The position numbers were made by a program, and so were the translations under genes. From an uncultured Bacilli bacterium (lineage in GTDB: Bacteria > Bacillota_I > Bacilli_A > RF39 > UBA660), in the NCBI GenBank assembly GCA_934162665.1, contig CAKPJN010000006.1, positions 29,233 to 93,232 on the forward strand: DNA of 64,000 nucleotides. Direction: 5' to 3'. Below the pieces are notes generated by a model. It did no database searches, had not been told where the DNA came from, and saw nothing but the letters and a program-made list of their open reading frames with translations. Shown here piece by piece: positions 52,468 to 61,865 of the stretch; positions within the stretch are counted from its first letter, which is position 1; each line of letters begins with the position of its first letter.

Positions 52468-53160
52468 TTAGGCACATTCAACAATAGCTTTTAATCGCTT
52501 AATAAGTTTTTTTTCAATTCTTGAAATATATGATTGCGATATTCCAAGTTTTTCAGCAACCTCTTTTTGTGTAAGCTCCTCCTTCCCCATTAACCCATAT
52601 CTTAATATAATAATATCCCTGTCCCTTGGTCTCAAATGCATAACTTCATTCATTATTTGACACCTTTCTGCTTCTTTTTCGATACCCCTAGTTACAATAT
52701 CAGCATCAGTACCTAAAATATCTTCTAAATGAAGTTCATTACCCTCGCCATCTAAAGAAAGACTAGCGTCAATACTAACTTCTGTCTTAATTTTTTTATT
52801 TTTTCTTAAATACATTAAAATTTCATTATCAATGCATCTAGATGCATATGTCGCAAGTTTTATATTTTTATCTCTACTAAAAGTATTAATACCCTTAATT
52901 AATCCAATTGTTCCAATACTAACTAAATCCTCTAAATCTATTCCAGTATTCTCATACTTTTTCGCAAGAAAAACAACAAGTCTTAAATTATGTTCAATAA
53001 GTACATCTTTTGCGTGTACATCTCCATCATCTTTTAAATCCAAATAATATTCTTCCATTTCCTTTGTCAAAGGTTCTGGTAACATATCTGTTGCACCAAC
53101 ATAAAAAATACTCTTAACCCTACAAAAAATACTTTTTAAAAATAAAATAATCTTTTTCAT
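52468..53160 (-). CDS. sigE: Sporulation sigma factor SigE
   Basis: The 230-residue sigma-70 family protein has a hydrophobic pro-sequence (ILFLKSIFCRVKSIFYVGA) removed on activation, region 2 with HNLRLVVFLAKKYENTGIDL and YASRCIDNEILMYLRKNKK, and region 4 with DRDIIILRYGLMGKEELTQK and LGISQSYISRIEKKLIKRL. This matches mother-cell sigma-E and its immediate neighbour spoIIGA, with a four-base overlap, confirms it. The organism therefore keeps the sigma-E activation module. Confidence 0.95.
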   Translation of the reverse strand: MKKIILFLKSIFCRVKSIFYVGATDMLPEPLTKEMEEYYLDLKDDGDVHAKDVLIEHNLRLVVFLAKKYENTGIDLEDLVSIGTIGLIKGINTFSRDKNIKLATYASRCIDNEILMYLRKNKKIKTEVSIDASLSLDGEGNELHLEDILGTDADIVTRGIEKEAERCQIMNEVMHLRPRDRDIIILRYGLMGKEELTQKEVAEKLGISQSYISRIEKKLIKRLKAIVECA

Positions 53161-53933
53161 AAATCCTCCTTATATTTGTTTGGTAATATACAATCAACAT
53201 CATCTAAATTAATATCCTCTTTACTAATACCTATTAATGAATTAGTAAAAACATGGTTATTTATAATAACCTCATCAGGTATATAACATTTTATTACTCC
53301 CTCAGTATTTAAAGCCTTATATGGAACATAAATAGATTTTAACTTCTTTGTGTCAATTGAAATATTCTTATTCAAGATAATAACACTCCGCCTTTTATAC
53401 GGATCACAGAGTTTATTTCCAGTATCTAACATTCCTTTTAACTTATATAATTTACTATTAATATATATTTTTACTTCATAAATATTAGAATAAGTATTTT
53501 TATAATTTTTATTTTCTTTAACATATAAGTATATTATGATAGGACTAACTATTAGAATTAAAATAAAGTTTATAGTAACACCTGATTTATAAAACATAAG
53601 TCCTTTATTTTCATATGAAAAACTAATATTAAATAAATATAGTCCTCCTCCTAAAATTATACTAATTAAATAAAAATATAATATACTTTGAAAAAAGCCT
53701 TTCTTTCCAAAAGTAGTTAAAATAATAACAACACTTAATAATATTTTTAAAAAAAATAATGTAATAGTAGTAAATGGTATAAATAAAGAAAAGATAGTAA
53801 GGCTACCTACCAATGCACCGAGTAACAATCTCTTTAATGTAGTATTTTTCTTTAATACTACTCTAACTCCAAATAAGATTAAAAAATCAAAGAAGAAATT
53901 AAGAAAGATGACTAAATCTAAATATATCTTCAT
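53157..53933 (-). CDS. spoIIGA: Sigma-E processing peptidase SpoIIGA
   Basis: The 258-residue protein has five N-terminal membrane helices (FLNFFFDFLILFGVRVV onward) and a C-terminal aspartic-protease-like domain with GMLDTGNKLCDPYKRRSVII, where DTG is the catalytic site. It cleaves pro-sigma-E when triggered from the forespore. It is the first gene of the spoIIGA-sigE pair; the start has a weak GGTGATATAA site. Confidence 0.9.
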   Translation of the reverse strand: MKIYLDLVIFLNFFFDFLILFGVRVVLKKNTTLKRLLLGALVGSLTIFSLFIPFTTITLFFLKILLSVVIILTTFGKKGFFQSILYFYLISIILGGGLYLFNISFSYENKGLMFYKSGVTINFILILIVSPIIIYLYVKENKNYKNTYSNIYEVKIYINSKLYKLKGMLDTGNKLCDPYKRRSVIILNKNISIDTKKLKSIYVPYKALNTEGVIKCYIPDEVIINNHVFTNSLIGISKEDINLDDVDCILPNKYKEDL

Positions 53934-53960
53934 TTATATCACCAAAATTAATATACAAAA

Positions 53961-53986
53961 TAAAAAACGACTTAATTGTCGTTTAA
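53961..53986 (-). terminator. Terminator after the small membrane gene
   Basis: On the minus strand AAACGACAATTAAGTCGTTT is a palindromic stem followed by TTTATTTTG, ending the transcript of the gene at 53998-54309. Confidence 0.65.
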
Positions 53987-53997
53987 TAGAAAATAAA

Positions 53998-54309
53998 TTA
54001 TTTCTTTTTCTTCCAAAAGTACTTAATAATATAAAACTCAAAAACAATCATAACAATTACGTAACCCCAAACTACTATAGTAGCAGGTAAATCTGTTAAA
54101 TATTTATTTATGATAGCTGGCACTGACTCTGGAATATATTTTCCTATTATAGCAGACACATCAGCAAGTCCAATATTATACTTAATAAAAGTTAAAATAC
54201 GAAGTAATATATCAAAGATTGCTATAAAATAAACAAAGCTATCAAACCTTCTAAAAAAGTAAACAACTAATAAAAGTAAAACAACAAAAACAATTAAATC
54301 CCAATACAT
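53998..54309 (-). CDS. Small membrane protein of unknown function
   Basis: The 103-residue protein has helices near residues 3-18 (DLIVFVVLLLLVVYFF), 25-43 and 76-96 (TIVVWGYVIVMIVFEFYI) and a lysine-rich C-terminus. A GGAGG site precedes the ATG. It is 17 bases after the metallo-hydrolase gene, so co-transcribed. No family was recognised. Confidence 0.55.
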   Translation of the reverse strand: MYWDLIVFVVLLLLVVYFFRRFDSFVYFIAIFDILLRILTFIKYNIGLADVSAIIGKYIPESVPAIINKYLTDLPATIVVWGYVIVMIVFEFYIIKYFWKKKK

Positions 54310-54326
54310 AAACTAACCTCCATATC

Positions 54327-54851
54327 TTATTTAAAGTAAGGATTATTTAAAATTTCATAGCCTAAAGTAGTGTCTTCACCATGTCCTGAATAAATAGTAA
54401 TATCACCACTATATTCTTTAATTTTTCTTATACTATCATTCATAGTATTAATATCACCAGTAGGCAAATCACATCTTCCTACACTATCTTTAAAAATAAA
54501 ATCTCCAACAAACATAGAATTAATATCTTTAAAATAAAAAGTAACTGAATCGGAAGAATGTCCAGGTGTATAAATACATTCAAATTTAAAGTCTCCTATT
54601 TCATACTCTTTTTCTTCTAAACTACTTTTCTTAAAAATTTTTGCATTTCTCTTTGTAAGAAAATTTCTAAGCGCACCAATATGATCAAAATGAGAATGTG
54701 TAATTAAAACAGCTAAAACCTTATCTTCACCAATTTTTTCTTTTATTTTCGGATAATCATCACCTGGATCAATTACCAAACAGGTATTATTTTGTTTCAA
54801 AATATAACAATTTTCATCAAGTGCTCCCGTTACTATTTTAATAATTTCCAT
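54327..54851 (-). CDS. MBL-fold metallo-hydrolase (YqgX/GloB-like)
   Basis: The 174-residue protein has the metal-binding motif ITHSHFDHIGAL, later ligands in YTPGHSSDSVTFYF and IYSGHGEDTTLGYE, and MFVGDFIFKDSVGRCDLPTGD. This is the glyoxalase II-like small branch (YqgX) that hydrolyses thioesters; the exact substrate is unknown. AGGTGATAT precedes the ATG. Confidence 0.88.
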   Translation of the reverse strand: MEIIKIVTGALDENCYILKQNNTCLVIDPGDDYPKIKEKIGEDKVLAVLITHSHFDHIGALRNFLTKRNAKIFKKSSLEEKEYEIGDFKFECIYTPGHSSDSVTFYFKDINSMFVGDFIFKDSVGRCDLPTGDINTMNDSIRKIKEYSGDITIYSGHGEDTTLGYEILNNPYFK

Positions 54852-54889
54852 ATCATATCACCTTTATTAATATATCATATTAAAAATAA

Positions 54890-54920
54890 AAATAAAAGAT
54901 TAATTCCAAAGAATTAATCC
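54890..54920 (-). terminator. Terminator of the ABC exporter operon
   Basis: On the minus strand GATTAATTC / GAATTAATC with a four-base loop is followed by TTTTATTTTTATTTT. Confidence 0.75.
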
Positions 54921-56740
54921 TCCATAGTGTCAAATTGTGAGTTATAAAGTTTAGCATAAAAGCCATTTTTCTTAAGAAGTGTTTTATGACTACCCTGCTC
55001 TACAATATCTCCATCATTCATAACTAATATCAAATCAGCATTTTTAATAGTTGATAATCTATGAGCGATAATAAAACTTGTTCTACCTTCCATCAACTTA
55101 TCCATAGCTTCCTGAATTAATATCTCAGTTCTAGTATCAACAGACGATGTAGCCTCATCCAATATAAGAATCTTAGGATCAGCTAAAATAACACGTGCAA
55201 TGGTTAATAGTTGTTTTTGACCTCCTGAAATATTATCTGCTTCTTCATTAAGTATCATATCATAACCATCAGGTAAAGTTTTAATAAAATGATCAACACT
55301 AGCAGTTTTACAAGCTTCTACAACATCATAATCACTAGCATCTAGCTTTCCATAACGAACATTATCTCTAATAGTACCATTAAATAGCCAAGTGTCTTGA
55401 AGTACCATTCCAAACAATCTTCTAAGTTCACGTCTATCAAATTCAGTCATATCTTTACCATCAATTAAAATCTTACCGCTATTTAAATCATAAAATCTCA
55501 TTAACAATTTAACAATAGTTGTCTTTCCCGCTCCAGTAGGCCCAACAATCGCAATTTTTTGGCCCTTCCTAATCTTGGTTGAAAAATCATTAATAATAGT
55601 TTTATTTTCGGTATAGCCAAAATGAACATTTTTAAATTCAATATTTCCTTCTATATTATCAATACTTAAAGGTTTAGAAGTAGAAATAACTTCTTCGTCT
55701 AACTTTAAAAACTCAAATACACGTTCACTTGCAGCAACTGCCGATTGTACATTACTCATAACTTGAGAAAGTTGATTTATTTGTTGTGTAAAGTTTCTAA
55801 CATATTGAGTAAAAGATTGAATCTCTCCTACTTTAATCTTATCTTTAATTACCATATATCCACCAAATATAGAAATAACAACATATCCTAAATTTCCTAC
55901 AAATTGCATAATAGGATGCATCGTAGTAGATAAAAATTGACTTTTCCAAGCACTTTGATAAAGTGTATTATTAATATCACTAAATTTATCAATAGCTTTT
56001 TCTTCCCCATTAAAAGCCTTAACTATGTCATGCCCACCATAAATTTCTTCAACATGCCCATTCATATATCCTAAATACTCTTGTTGTATTACAAAATATT
56101 TTTGACTCTTTTTAACAATCTTATTTAAAATCACCATACAAAGAGGAATAATTAAAATACTAACAATAGTCATAGGAATATTAATAGAAATCATCATAAT
56201 TAAGACACCAATAATTGTAGCAAGTCCTGTAATTATAGTAGTAATAGATTGATTTAGACATTGAGTTAAAGTATCAATATCGTTTGTAATAATAGATAAT
56301 ACTTCTCCATGTGTTTTAGAATCAAAATATTTCATAGGTAGTCTATTAATTTTTTGACATAACCTATTTCTTAATTTATATGAGATGTCATTAGAAACAC
56401 CACTCATAATAACACCTTGAATACCTGCACATAAAGCACTTATTAAATATAAAACTACAAGAAGTAACGATGTATTTTTAATATATGTAAAATCAATCCC
56501 ACCAACATTAGAAATCTTTTTCATTAACCCAGAAAAAATTTCTGTAGTAATATTACCTAATATTTTTGGACTAACTATTGTAAATACTGTTGAACAAATA
56601 GCAAATATAATAACAAATAGCATTGCCACTTTATAGTCTTTAAGATAAGATAAAAGTTCTTTTAAAGTTTCTTTAAAATTCTTAGCCTTTTCTGGTACTC
56701 TACCTGCACCATGGCCACCATGTCCCGTTTTATTAGGCAT
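54914..56740 (-). CDS. Heterodimeric ABC exporter subunit with complete Walker B Glu
   Basis: The 608-residue half-transporter has six membrane helices (residues 30-320) and an NBD with Walker A IVGPTGAGKTT, signature NISGGQKQLLTIARV, Walker B ILILDEATSSVD and H-loop FIIAHRLST. The catalytic Glu and His are both present. Its upstream partner has the degenerate set, so the two should form an asymmetric multidrug-type exporter. It overlaps the partner by eight bases. The N-terminus is glycine-rich (TGHGGHGAGR). Confidence 0.92.
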   Translation of the reverse strand: MPNKTGHGGHGAGRVPEKAKNFKETLKELLSYLKDYKVAMLFVIIFAICSTVFTIVSPKILGNITTEIFSGLMKKISNVGGIDFTYIKNTSLLLVVLYLISALCAGIQGVIMSGVSNDISYKLRNRLCQKINRLPMKYFDSKTHGEVLSIITNDIDTLTQCLNQSITTIITGLATIIGVLIMMISINIPMTIVSILIIPLCMVILNKIVKKSQKYFVIQQEYLGYMNGHVEEIYGGHDIVKAFNGEEKAIDKFSDINNTLYQSAWKSQFLSTTMHPIMQFVGNLGYVVISIFGGYMVIKDKIKVGEIQSFTQYVRNFTQQINQLSQVMSNVQSAVAASERVFEFLKLDEEVISTSKPLSIDNIEGNIEFKNVHFGYTENKTIINDFSTKIRKGQKIAIVGPTGAGKTTIVKLLMRFYDLNSGKILIDGKDMTEFDRRELRRLFGMVLQDTWLFNGTIRDNVRYGKLDASDYDVVEACKTASVDHFIKTLPDGYDMILNEEADNISGGQKQLLTIARVILADPKILILDEATSSVDTRTEILIQEAMDKLMEGRTSFIIAHRLSTIKNADLILVMNDGDIVEQGSHKTLLKKNGFYAKLYNSQFDTMED

Positions 56741-58907
56741 TTTCTAACTCCTCCTTACTTAATTGTGAAAGTGCAATTTCTTTATATACTTTACAATTTT
56801 TCATTAAATCTTTATGTTTTCCGATACCAACAACTTCACCTTCATCTAAAACTACAATTTTATCAGCATTCATTATTGTAGAAATTCTTTGAGCAACAAT
56901 AAGTACTGTTTTATCCTTCGTAATTTTAGCAAGTTCACCTCTTAATTTAGCATCAGTTTTAAAATCAAGTGCTGAGAAAGAATCATCAAAAACATAAATG
57001 TCAGGATTTTTAGCGATAGCACGTGCAATTGATAATCTTTGTTTTTGCCCACCAGATACGTTAGTACCACCTTGTGAAATTTGATAATTTTCTCCACCTT
57101 TAAGTTTAGATACAAATTCTAAAGATTGAGAAATATCCAAAGCTATATCAATATCCTCATCAGTAATATTTTCATTACCATATTTTATATTTTCTTTAAT
57201 AGTACCAGTAAATAATACTCCTTTTTGAGGTACGAATCCAATCTTTTCTCGTAATTGTTTAATATCAGCTTGTTTGATGTCTATACCATCGATTAATATT
57301 TCTCCATTAGTTACATCATAAAATCTTGGGATAAGATTAATTAAAGTGGACTTACCGCTTCCAGTTGAACCAATAAACGCCGTGGTTTCTCCAGGAAATG
57401 CGGTAAATGATATATCAGTGATTACATCATAGTCTGCATCTGGATATCTAAATGAAACATTTTTAAATTCAACTTGACCTTGTTTATTTTTATTGAATTC
57501 TAATGGTTCTGAAGGATTAGCAATTGTGTTATCAGTTTCTATAACCTCCATTACTCTCTTAGCTGAAACATTAGCTCGTGGTAACATGATAGACATCATA
57601 GAAATCATCAAGAAAGCCATAATAATTTGCATTGTATATTGTATATATGCCATAATATCTCCAACTTGCATTGTACCATCATTAACACCATAGGCACCTT
57701 TATATACTAAGGCTAAACTAACAAAGTTCATTATTAGCATCATAATAGGCATCATAAAACTCATTGTACGATTGACAAATATATTAACCTTAGTTAAACG
57801 TTTATTAGCTTCCTCGAATCTTTTTTCTTCATGATCTTCATTAGAAAAAGCACGAATGACTGGTAATCCTGATAAAATTTCACGTGTAACAAGATTAAGT
57901 TTATCAATTAATTTTTGAATTTTAGTAAATTTAGGCATCGCAATAATAAATAGTGTAATGACAACAACTAATATCGCAAGTACCGCAACACCAATAATAT
58001 AAGTCATTGAAGAATTAGTATTAAGTGCTTTAATAACACCACCTATACCTATAATTGGTGCATAAAAAACCACTCTAAGTAAGAATACTATAACCATTTG
58101 AACTTGTTGTATATCATTAGTAGTTCTAGTAATTAATGATGACTGTCCAAACTTCTTTATCTCACTCTTAGAAAAACCCACTACTTTCTTAAATACTTTT
58201 TCACGTAATGTTTTAGCAAGTCTTGCGGCCATTCTTGAACCAATCAATACTACTAAAATGCCATCTAACATAGTGGCAAATGCAATTCCTAACATAATTA
58301 AACCAACTTTAATAATATAATTAGTTTGAATCTTATCAATATTAACATCTATTCTCTTATATTCGCTTTTAACATAATTAATTGCCGACTGTTCAATAAT
58401 AGTATCAGGTATATCACTGATTTTTTCATCTATAGACTTAAGCATTTTTCTTCTATCACTAGAATTCATATACTTTAATGCCGTATATACATCTACTCCT
58501 TCAGGTAAATCGAATTTAACATTAGATTTATCACCTGTTTTCTCTGATTCATCGATATAGTATACAATCATCATAGGTTTAGTCATAATAGATGAAACTT
58601 TATCAATAGATGCAGATGATTTTAATTTATAAATTTTTTCATTTTTATATGTTGAATCTTTTGTATACTGTTTTAAAATATATTTCTTATCAGTATCACT
58701 CATAAATAATGTTAATTTATTTAAAGTATCTGTACCTATCTTATTAATTGCAGCATTTTCAATACCACTTTGTTGAACACCAACATTGACTATTTTAGAA
58801 GTATAATCTGGAAGTGTTAAATCCAAATAAGCTTGTAAAAATAGTAAAGCAATAATCACTAAAATAGATAAAATTGAACTTTTTAAATATTTAAATATCT
58901 TTATCAT
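56733..58907 (-). CDS. Heterodimeric ABC exporter subunit with degenerate catalytic site
   Basis: The 724-residue half-transporter has an extra outside domain of about 140 residues between the first two helices (DTDKKYILKQYT through DIPDTIIEQSA), then a type I exporter core. The NBD has Walker A FIGSTGSGKST and signature NVSGGQKQRLSIARA. Walker B is IYVFDDSFSALD, with Asp in place of the catalytic Glu, and the H-loop is IVAQRIST with Gln for His. These changes mark the non-hydrolysing site of heterodimeric exporters. It overlaps the TetR gene by four bases. Confidence 0.92.
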   Translation of the reverse strand: MIKIFKYLKSSILSILVIIALLFLQAYLDLTLPDYTSKIVNVGVQQSGIENAAINKIGTDTLNKLTLFMSDTDKKYILKQYTKDSTYKNEKIYKLKSSASIDKVSSIMTKPMMIVYYIDESEKTGDKSNVKFDLPEGVDVYTALKYMNSSDRRKMLKSIDEKISDIPDTIIEQSAINYVKSEYKRIDVNIDKIQTNYIIKVGLIMLGIAFATMLDGILVVLIGSRMAARLAKTLREKVFKKVVGFSKSEIKKFGQSSLITRTTNDIQQVQMVIVFLLRVVFYAPIIGIGGVIKALNTNSSMTYIIGVAVLAILVVVITLFIIAMPKFTKIQKLIDKLNLVTREILSGLPVIRAFSNEDHEEKRFEEANKRLTKVNIFVNRTMSFMMPIMMLIMNFVSLALVYKGAYGVNDGTMQVGDIMAYIQYTMQIIMAFLMISMMSIMLPRANVSAKRVMEVIETDNTIANPSEPLEFNKNKQGQVEFKNVSFRYPDADYDVITDISFTAFPGETTAFIGSTGSGKSTLINLIPRFYDVTNGEILIDGIDIKQADIKQLREKIGFVPQKGVLFTGTIKENIKYGNENITDEDIDIALDISQSLEFVSKLKGGENYQISQGGTNVSGGQKQRLSIARAIAKNPDIYVFDDSFSALDFKTDAKLRGELAKITKDKTVLIVAQRISTIMNADKIVVLDEGEVVGIGKHKDLMKNCKVYKEIALSQLSKEELENA

Positions 58908-59491
58908 CTTTTTCCCTCCTTATATATTCCATAACATAAAACATCTAAAGTTTTAATATAATCATTTCTATCAAAATAAATATCATCTTTTATGGTTTTA
59001 ACAATAGCTAAAAACAAATTATGCATAAACATATCAAAAACAAATTCTAAATCATATTCTTCTATCTTATCAGAATCTATTAAATTTGAAATTTTTAATG
59101 ACAAATCACCAGGCTTTAAAAACTTTTCTGTTTTTGAATTCATATAAATAAAAGCATTTTTAAAAAAATTACAATTGTCATAGTTCAAAAAGCCATCAAT
59201 AATCTTATCATAAATAGTAATAAAAGCATCTTTTATATTACCACTATTATTTAAGAAACTTTCATATATAAGTTTTTCAGTTTTATTACGATAATTTTCT
59301 AATAAATATTCAAATAAATCTTCTTTATCTTTAAAATACATATAAAAACTCCCTCGAGAAATATTAGCTTCATTAATAATTCTGTTAATAGAAACATTCT
59401 CTAAAGGATGTTTAGAAAATTCATGTATCGCACAATTTATAAGATTATTTTGTTTGATTTTATTTAAATTAAGAAAAGTCTGACTAGGCAT
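58904..59491 (-). CDS. TetR family regulator of the ABC exporter
   Basis: The 195-residue protein has the TetR N-terminal helix-turn-helix: INCAIHEFSKHPLENVSINR and EANISRGSFYMYFKDKEDLFEYLL. The C-terminal helical domain should bind an inducer. It is the first gene of the exporter operon (four-base overlap). Its own promoter spacer contains a TGACAGGGTGTCA palindrome, so the operon is probably autorepressed and drug-induced. ATG 59491 follows GAGGTG. Confidence 0.9.
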   Translation of the reverse strand: MPSQTFLNLNKIKQNNLINCAIHEFSKHPLENVSINRIINEANISRGSFYMYFKDKEDLFEYLLENYRNKTEKLIYESFLNNSGNIKDAFITIYDKIIDGFLNYDNCNFFKNAFIYMNSKTEKFLKPGDLSLKISNLIDSDKIEEYDLEFVFDMFMHNLFLAIVKTIKDDIYFDRNDYIKTLDVLCYGIYKEGKR

Positions 59492-59544
59492 TTTTATCAC
59501 CTCTATAGTTTATGCATATTTATATTTTTTTGACAGACTATATA

Positions 59545-59574
59545 ATTATATATGACACCCTGTCACTTTGTCAA
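59545..59574 (-). promoter_or_regulatory. Promoter with embedded TetR-type operator
   Basis: On the minus strand TTGACA (59574-59569), an 18-base spacer and TATAAT (59550-59545). The spacer holds TGACA-GGG-TGTCA (59553-59565), a perfect palindrome placed where a bound repressor would block polymerase. Confidence 0.65.
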
Positions 59575-59666
59575 TCGATTAATAAAAAAACAGAGAAAAA
59601 GAGTAAATTTTCTTCGCAATGATTTTCTGGTATAATTACTGCATAATAAAAAGGTGGTATGTTGTA

Positions 59667-60854
59667 ATGAATAGAAAAATGAGAAGAAAGTTAAGAAAAG
59701 ATAAAGATTTAATTAAAGAGTTATATTCCATAGTTAATAAATACTTACCAAATTTATTAACTATGTTTGATAAGCTTACAGATACAAGAAATCAAAGTTA
59801 CATAACTTATAAAATGAAAACTATTTGTATTACTAGATTATTTTCCCTTCTTTGTGGTTTAACTACAATGACTGATATTTCATCTAATAATTTTAATACT
59901 GATGAACTTAGAAAAATCCAAAAATATATCGTTAAAACCTTAATTTGCTCCAAAATGTTTGATAGATATAAATATAATGGATATTTTCAATTAATATTTG
60001 ATGGTACCGGTCTATCCAATCATAATTATAATCTCAACAATAATTGTCTAAAAAGAAAACATAAAGATGGTAAAATTTCCTATTATAAATATGTTTTGGA
60101 ATGTAAACTTGTTGTGGGAAATATTGTTATTAGTTTGGATAGTGAATTTATTGAAAATAAAAAAATGATTACAGAAAAGCAAAAACAGGATTGTGAAACA
60201 AATGCTTTTAAAAGAATGATTAAGAGAATTAAGAAAAATTATCCAAAGCAAAAATTTATTATTACTGGTGATGGTCTTTATGCTACTAGTCCAATTATGA
60301 AATTATGTAATAAGTATGAATGGAAATTTATTTTTAATCTAAAACCAGAAAGATTAAAAGAAGTTAATTCATCGTTTGAAGGGAACATTAAATTATGTAA
60401 TGAGGTTAATATCAAAAATTATTATCTTTCTACAAGTATAGAATATAAAAAGGTAATTTTAAATGTTTTCAAATTTATTGAAACTAAGAAAAACAAAGAA
60501 ACTACTTTTAGGTATGTAAGTAATTTAGTTATTAATGATTCTAATATTAAAGAGGTTGTTAGCTTAAGGAGAAGACGTTGGAAAATCGAGAATGATGGAT
60601 TCTATATGCAAAAGCATAGAACATTTGATATAACCCATCTTAATAGTAAAAATGATAATGCAATGAAAAATCATTATTTCTTTATTCAATTTGCTCATAC
60701 TATTAGACAATTACTAGAATTAGGAAATATATTAACTAAATCATTAAAACTCAAAATAAAAGAAGTAAGTGCCAATCTATTAAAATCACTTACTTCAATC
60801 ATCTCAGATCTTAATGATTTACAAACTAATTTTCAATTAAGATTTGATGATTAA
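59667..60854 (+). CDS. IS4-superfamily DDE transposase
   Basis: The 395-residue protein has a DDE layout: first Asp in QLIFDGTGLSNHNY, second Asp in FIITGDGLYATSPIM, and the Glu region SLRRRRWKIENDGFYMQK, which resembles the IS4 Y/R-x-x-x-W-x-IE pattern. The N-terminus is basic. ATG 59667 follows AAGGTGG. The reading frame is intact, so the element may be active. A terminator GACCTATAATATGGTC-TTTTT lies after the gene at 60903-60926. Confidence 0.82.
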   Translation: MNRKMRRKLRKDKDLIKELYSIVNKYLPNLLTMFDKLTDTRNQSYITYKMKTICITRLFSLLCGLTTMTDISSNNFNTDELRKIQKYIVKTLICSKMFDRYKYNGYFQLIFDGTGLSNHNYNLNNNCLKRKHKDGKISYYKYVLECKLVVGNIVISLDSEFIENKKMITEKQKQDCETNAFKRMIKRIKKNYPKQKFIITGDGLYATSPIMKLCNKYEWKFIFNLKPERLKEVNSSFEGNIKLCNEVNIKNYYLSTSIEYKKVILNVFKFIETKKNKETTFRYVSNLVINDSNIKEVVSLRRRRWKIENDGFYMQKHRTFDITHLNSKNDNAMKNHYFFIQFAHTIRQLLELGNILTKSLKLKIKEVSANLLKSLTSIISDLNDLQTNFQLRFDD

Positions 60855-60902
60855 ATTATACTACAATTGTTCTTTGAAATCACTATATTTTTGAAATTTT
60901 TT

Positions 60903-60928
60903 TAGACCTATAATATGGTCTTTTTGTA
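60903..60928 (+). terminator. Terminator after the transposase gene
   Basis: AGACC TATAATA GGTCT-type stem with five T residues, inside the IS. Confidence 0.65.
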
Positions 60929-61032
60929 GTGAAATAATATTTTGTGTTTAGAGAAGAAAAAAATTAGATAAAATTATTTTGCACATATTTTATCTAATTT
61001 CAACCAATTTAATTTATTTACTCTTTTTTACT

Positions 61033-61158
61033 GTAAAAAAAAAGACTTTTGACAAGCCTTCTATAGAAAGTTCAAATAATTCGAACAGATTTCCGAATGG
61101 TACGTGGATATAGTATATCCGAAACCTAAGTAATCAGTTAATAAATAACTAATCTCTA
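61033..61158 (-). ncRNA. Structured leader RNA, copy B (orphan, beside IS)
   Basis: On the minus strand the RNA starts with hairpin AGTTA-TTTAT-TAACT, continues with the conserved block GTTTCGGATATACTAT then CGTACCAT and GGAAATCTG, has hairpin GTTCGAA...TTTGAAC, and ends with AAGGCTT-GTCA-AAGTC plus nine T (61043-61035). It matches copy A at 63791-63918 over more than 90 bases. No gene follows it on this strand; the IS end begins five bases downstream. It lies 40 bases after the GNAT stop. Confidence 0.6.
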
Positions 61159-61199
61159 TAAATATAATATCATACTTTTTACTAAATTAAAATATTTTT

Positions 61200-61772
61200 T
61201 TATTTAATGTGATCATATCTGTTTTTTAATACTTTAACTAACTTTTTATGTAATTGTTGTTCTAATGTTTCTTCATTATTCTTTGTTAATGTTCCGTTAA
61301 AACATAATTCTTGAGCTCTATCGTTATATAAACCTGAAACTATTTCAGTTAATTCCCAACCATATTTATTAATAATTGGCCTAAACATTTCTAATTTATA
61401 ATCTGCTAATGTTATAAGTGGTTTAGTTGTACCTAACCATCTCATTGATTCCTCAACTATTGCTGTTCCTATTCCTAAACCTCTACATTTATCAGAAACA
61501 TATAATGTACATATTTTTTGTTCTTCTTCATCTCTTTTTAGGCAAGTCATTGAAATTATTTCATTATCATCATCTGGATTCCTAACAAATAATATATTTC
61601 GTTCATCTCCATTTATAGTTGCAGGTAATTGTTTAGTAAAATACCACTCTTTATGTTTTGGGTAATCATCGTAAATAAAATCTGTTATCATATAAATTTT
61701 TGTAGCAAGTATCATAAGCTCTTCTTCTGTGACATTGCCTACATAATTTTTTAAACTTTCAATATTTTTCAT
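61200..61772 (-). CDS. GNAT family N-acetyltransferase
   Basis: The 190-residue protein has the GNAT fold: CTLYVSDKCRGLGIGTAIVEESMRWL contains the R/Q-x-x-G-x-G/A acetyl-CoA loop (CRGLGIGTA), and FRPIINKYGWELTEI is the usual C-terminal strand. The acceptor is unknown. The gene is divergent from two ASCH-domain genes; both directions share near-identical ribosome-site and start segments (GGAGGGG...TGAAATG). It precedes leader-RNA copy B on the same strand. Confidence 0.85.
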   Translation of the reverse strand: MKNIESLKNYVGNVTEEELMILATKIYMITDFIYDDYPKHKEWYFTKQLPATINGDERNILFVRNPDDDNEIISMTCLKRDEEEQKICTLYVSDKCRGLGIGTAIVEESMRWLGTTKPLITLADYKLEMFRPIINKYGWELTEIVSGLYNDRAQELCFNGTLTKNNEETLEQQLHKKLVKVLKNRYDHIK

Positions 61773-61865
61773 TTCAATTTCCCCTCCTTAAAATTGCCAT
61801 TTATAATACCACTTTTTGCTATATTTGTCAATTTGTGATATAATACTTTCACAGGAGGGGATGAA

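Larger units (their letters stand above)
59596..61028. mobile_element. IS4-like insertion sequence
   Basis: A transposase gene is flanked by a perfect 13-base inverted repeat, AAAAAGAGTAAAT at 59596-59608 and its complement at 61016-61028. The element would be 1,433 bases. A target duplication is not clear in the A-rich flanks. The right end lies a few bases from the terminator of a structured leader RNA at 61033-61158. The right-hand non-coding part (60930-61015) contains a long stem AATTAGATAAAAT / ATTTTATCTAATT. Confidence 0.6.

Noticed and set aside
61033..61158. Leader RNA read as a T-box because of the GGTACG string
   Set aside because: The string is on the opposite strand to the promoter and terminator order, there is no GGTGGNACCGCG core, and no aminoacyl-tRNA synthetase or amino acid gene follows.
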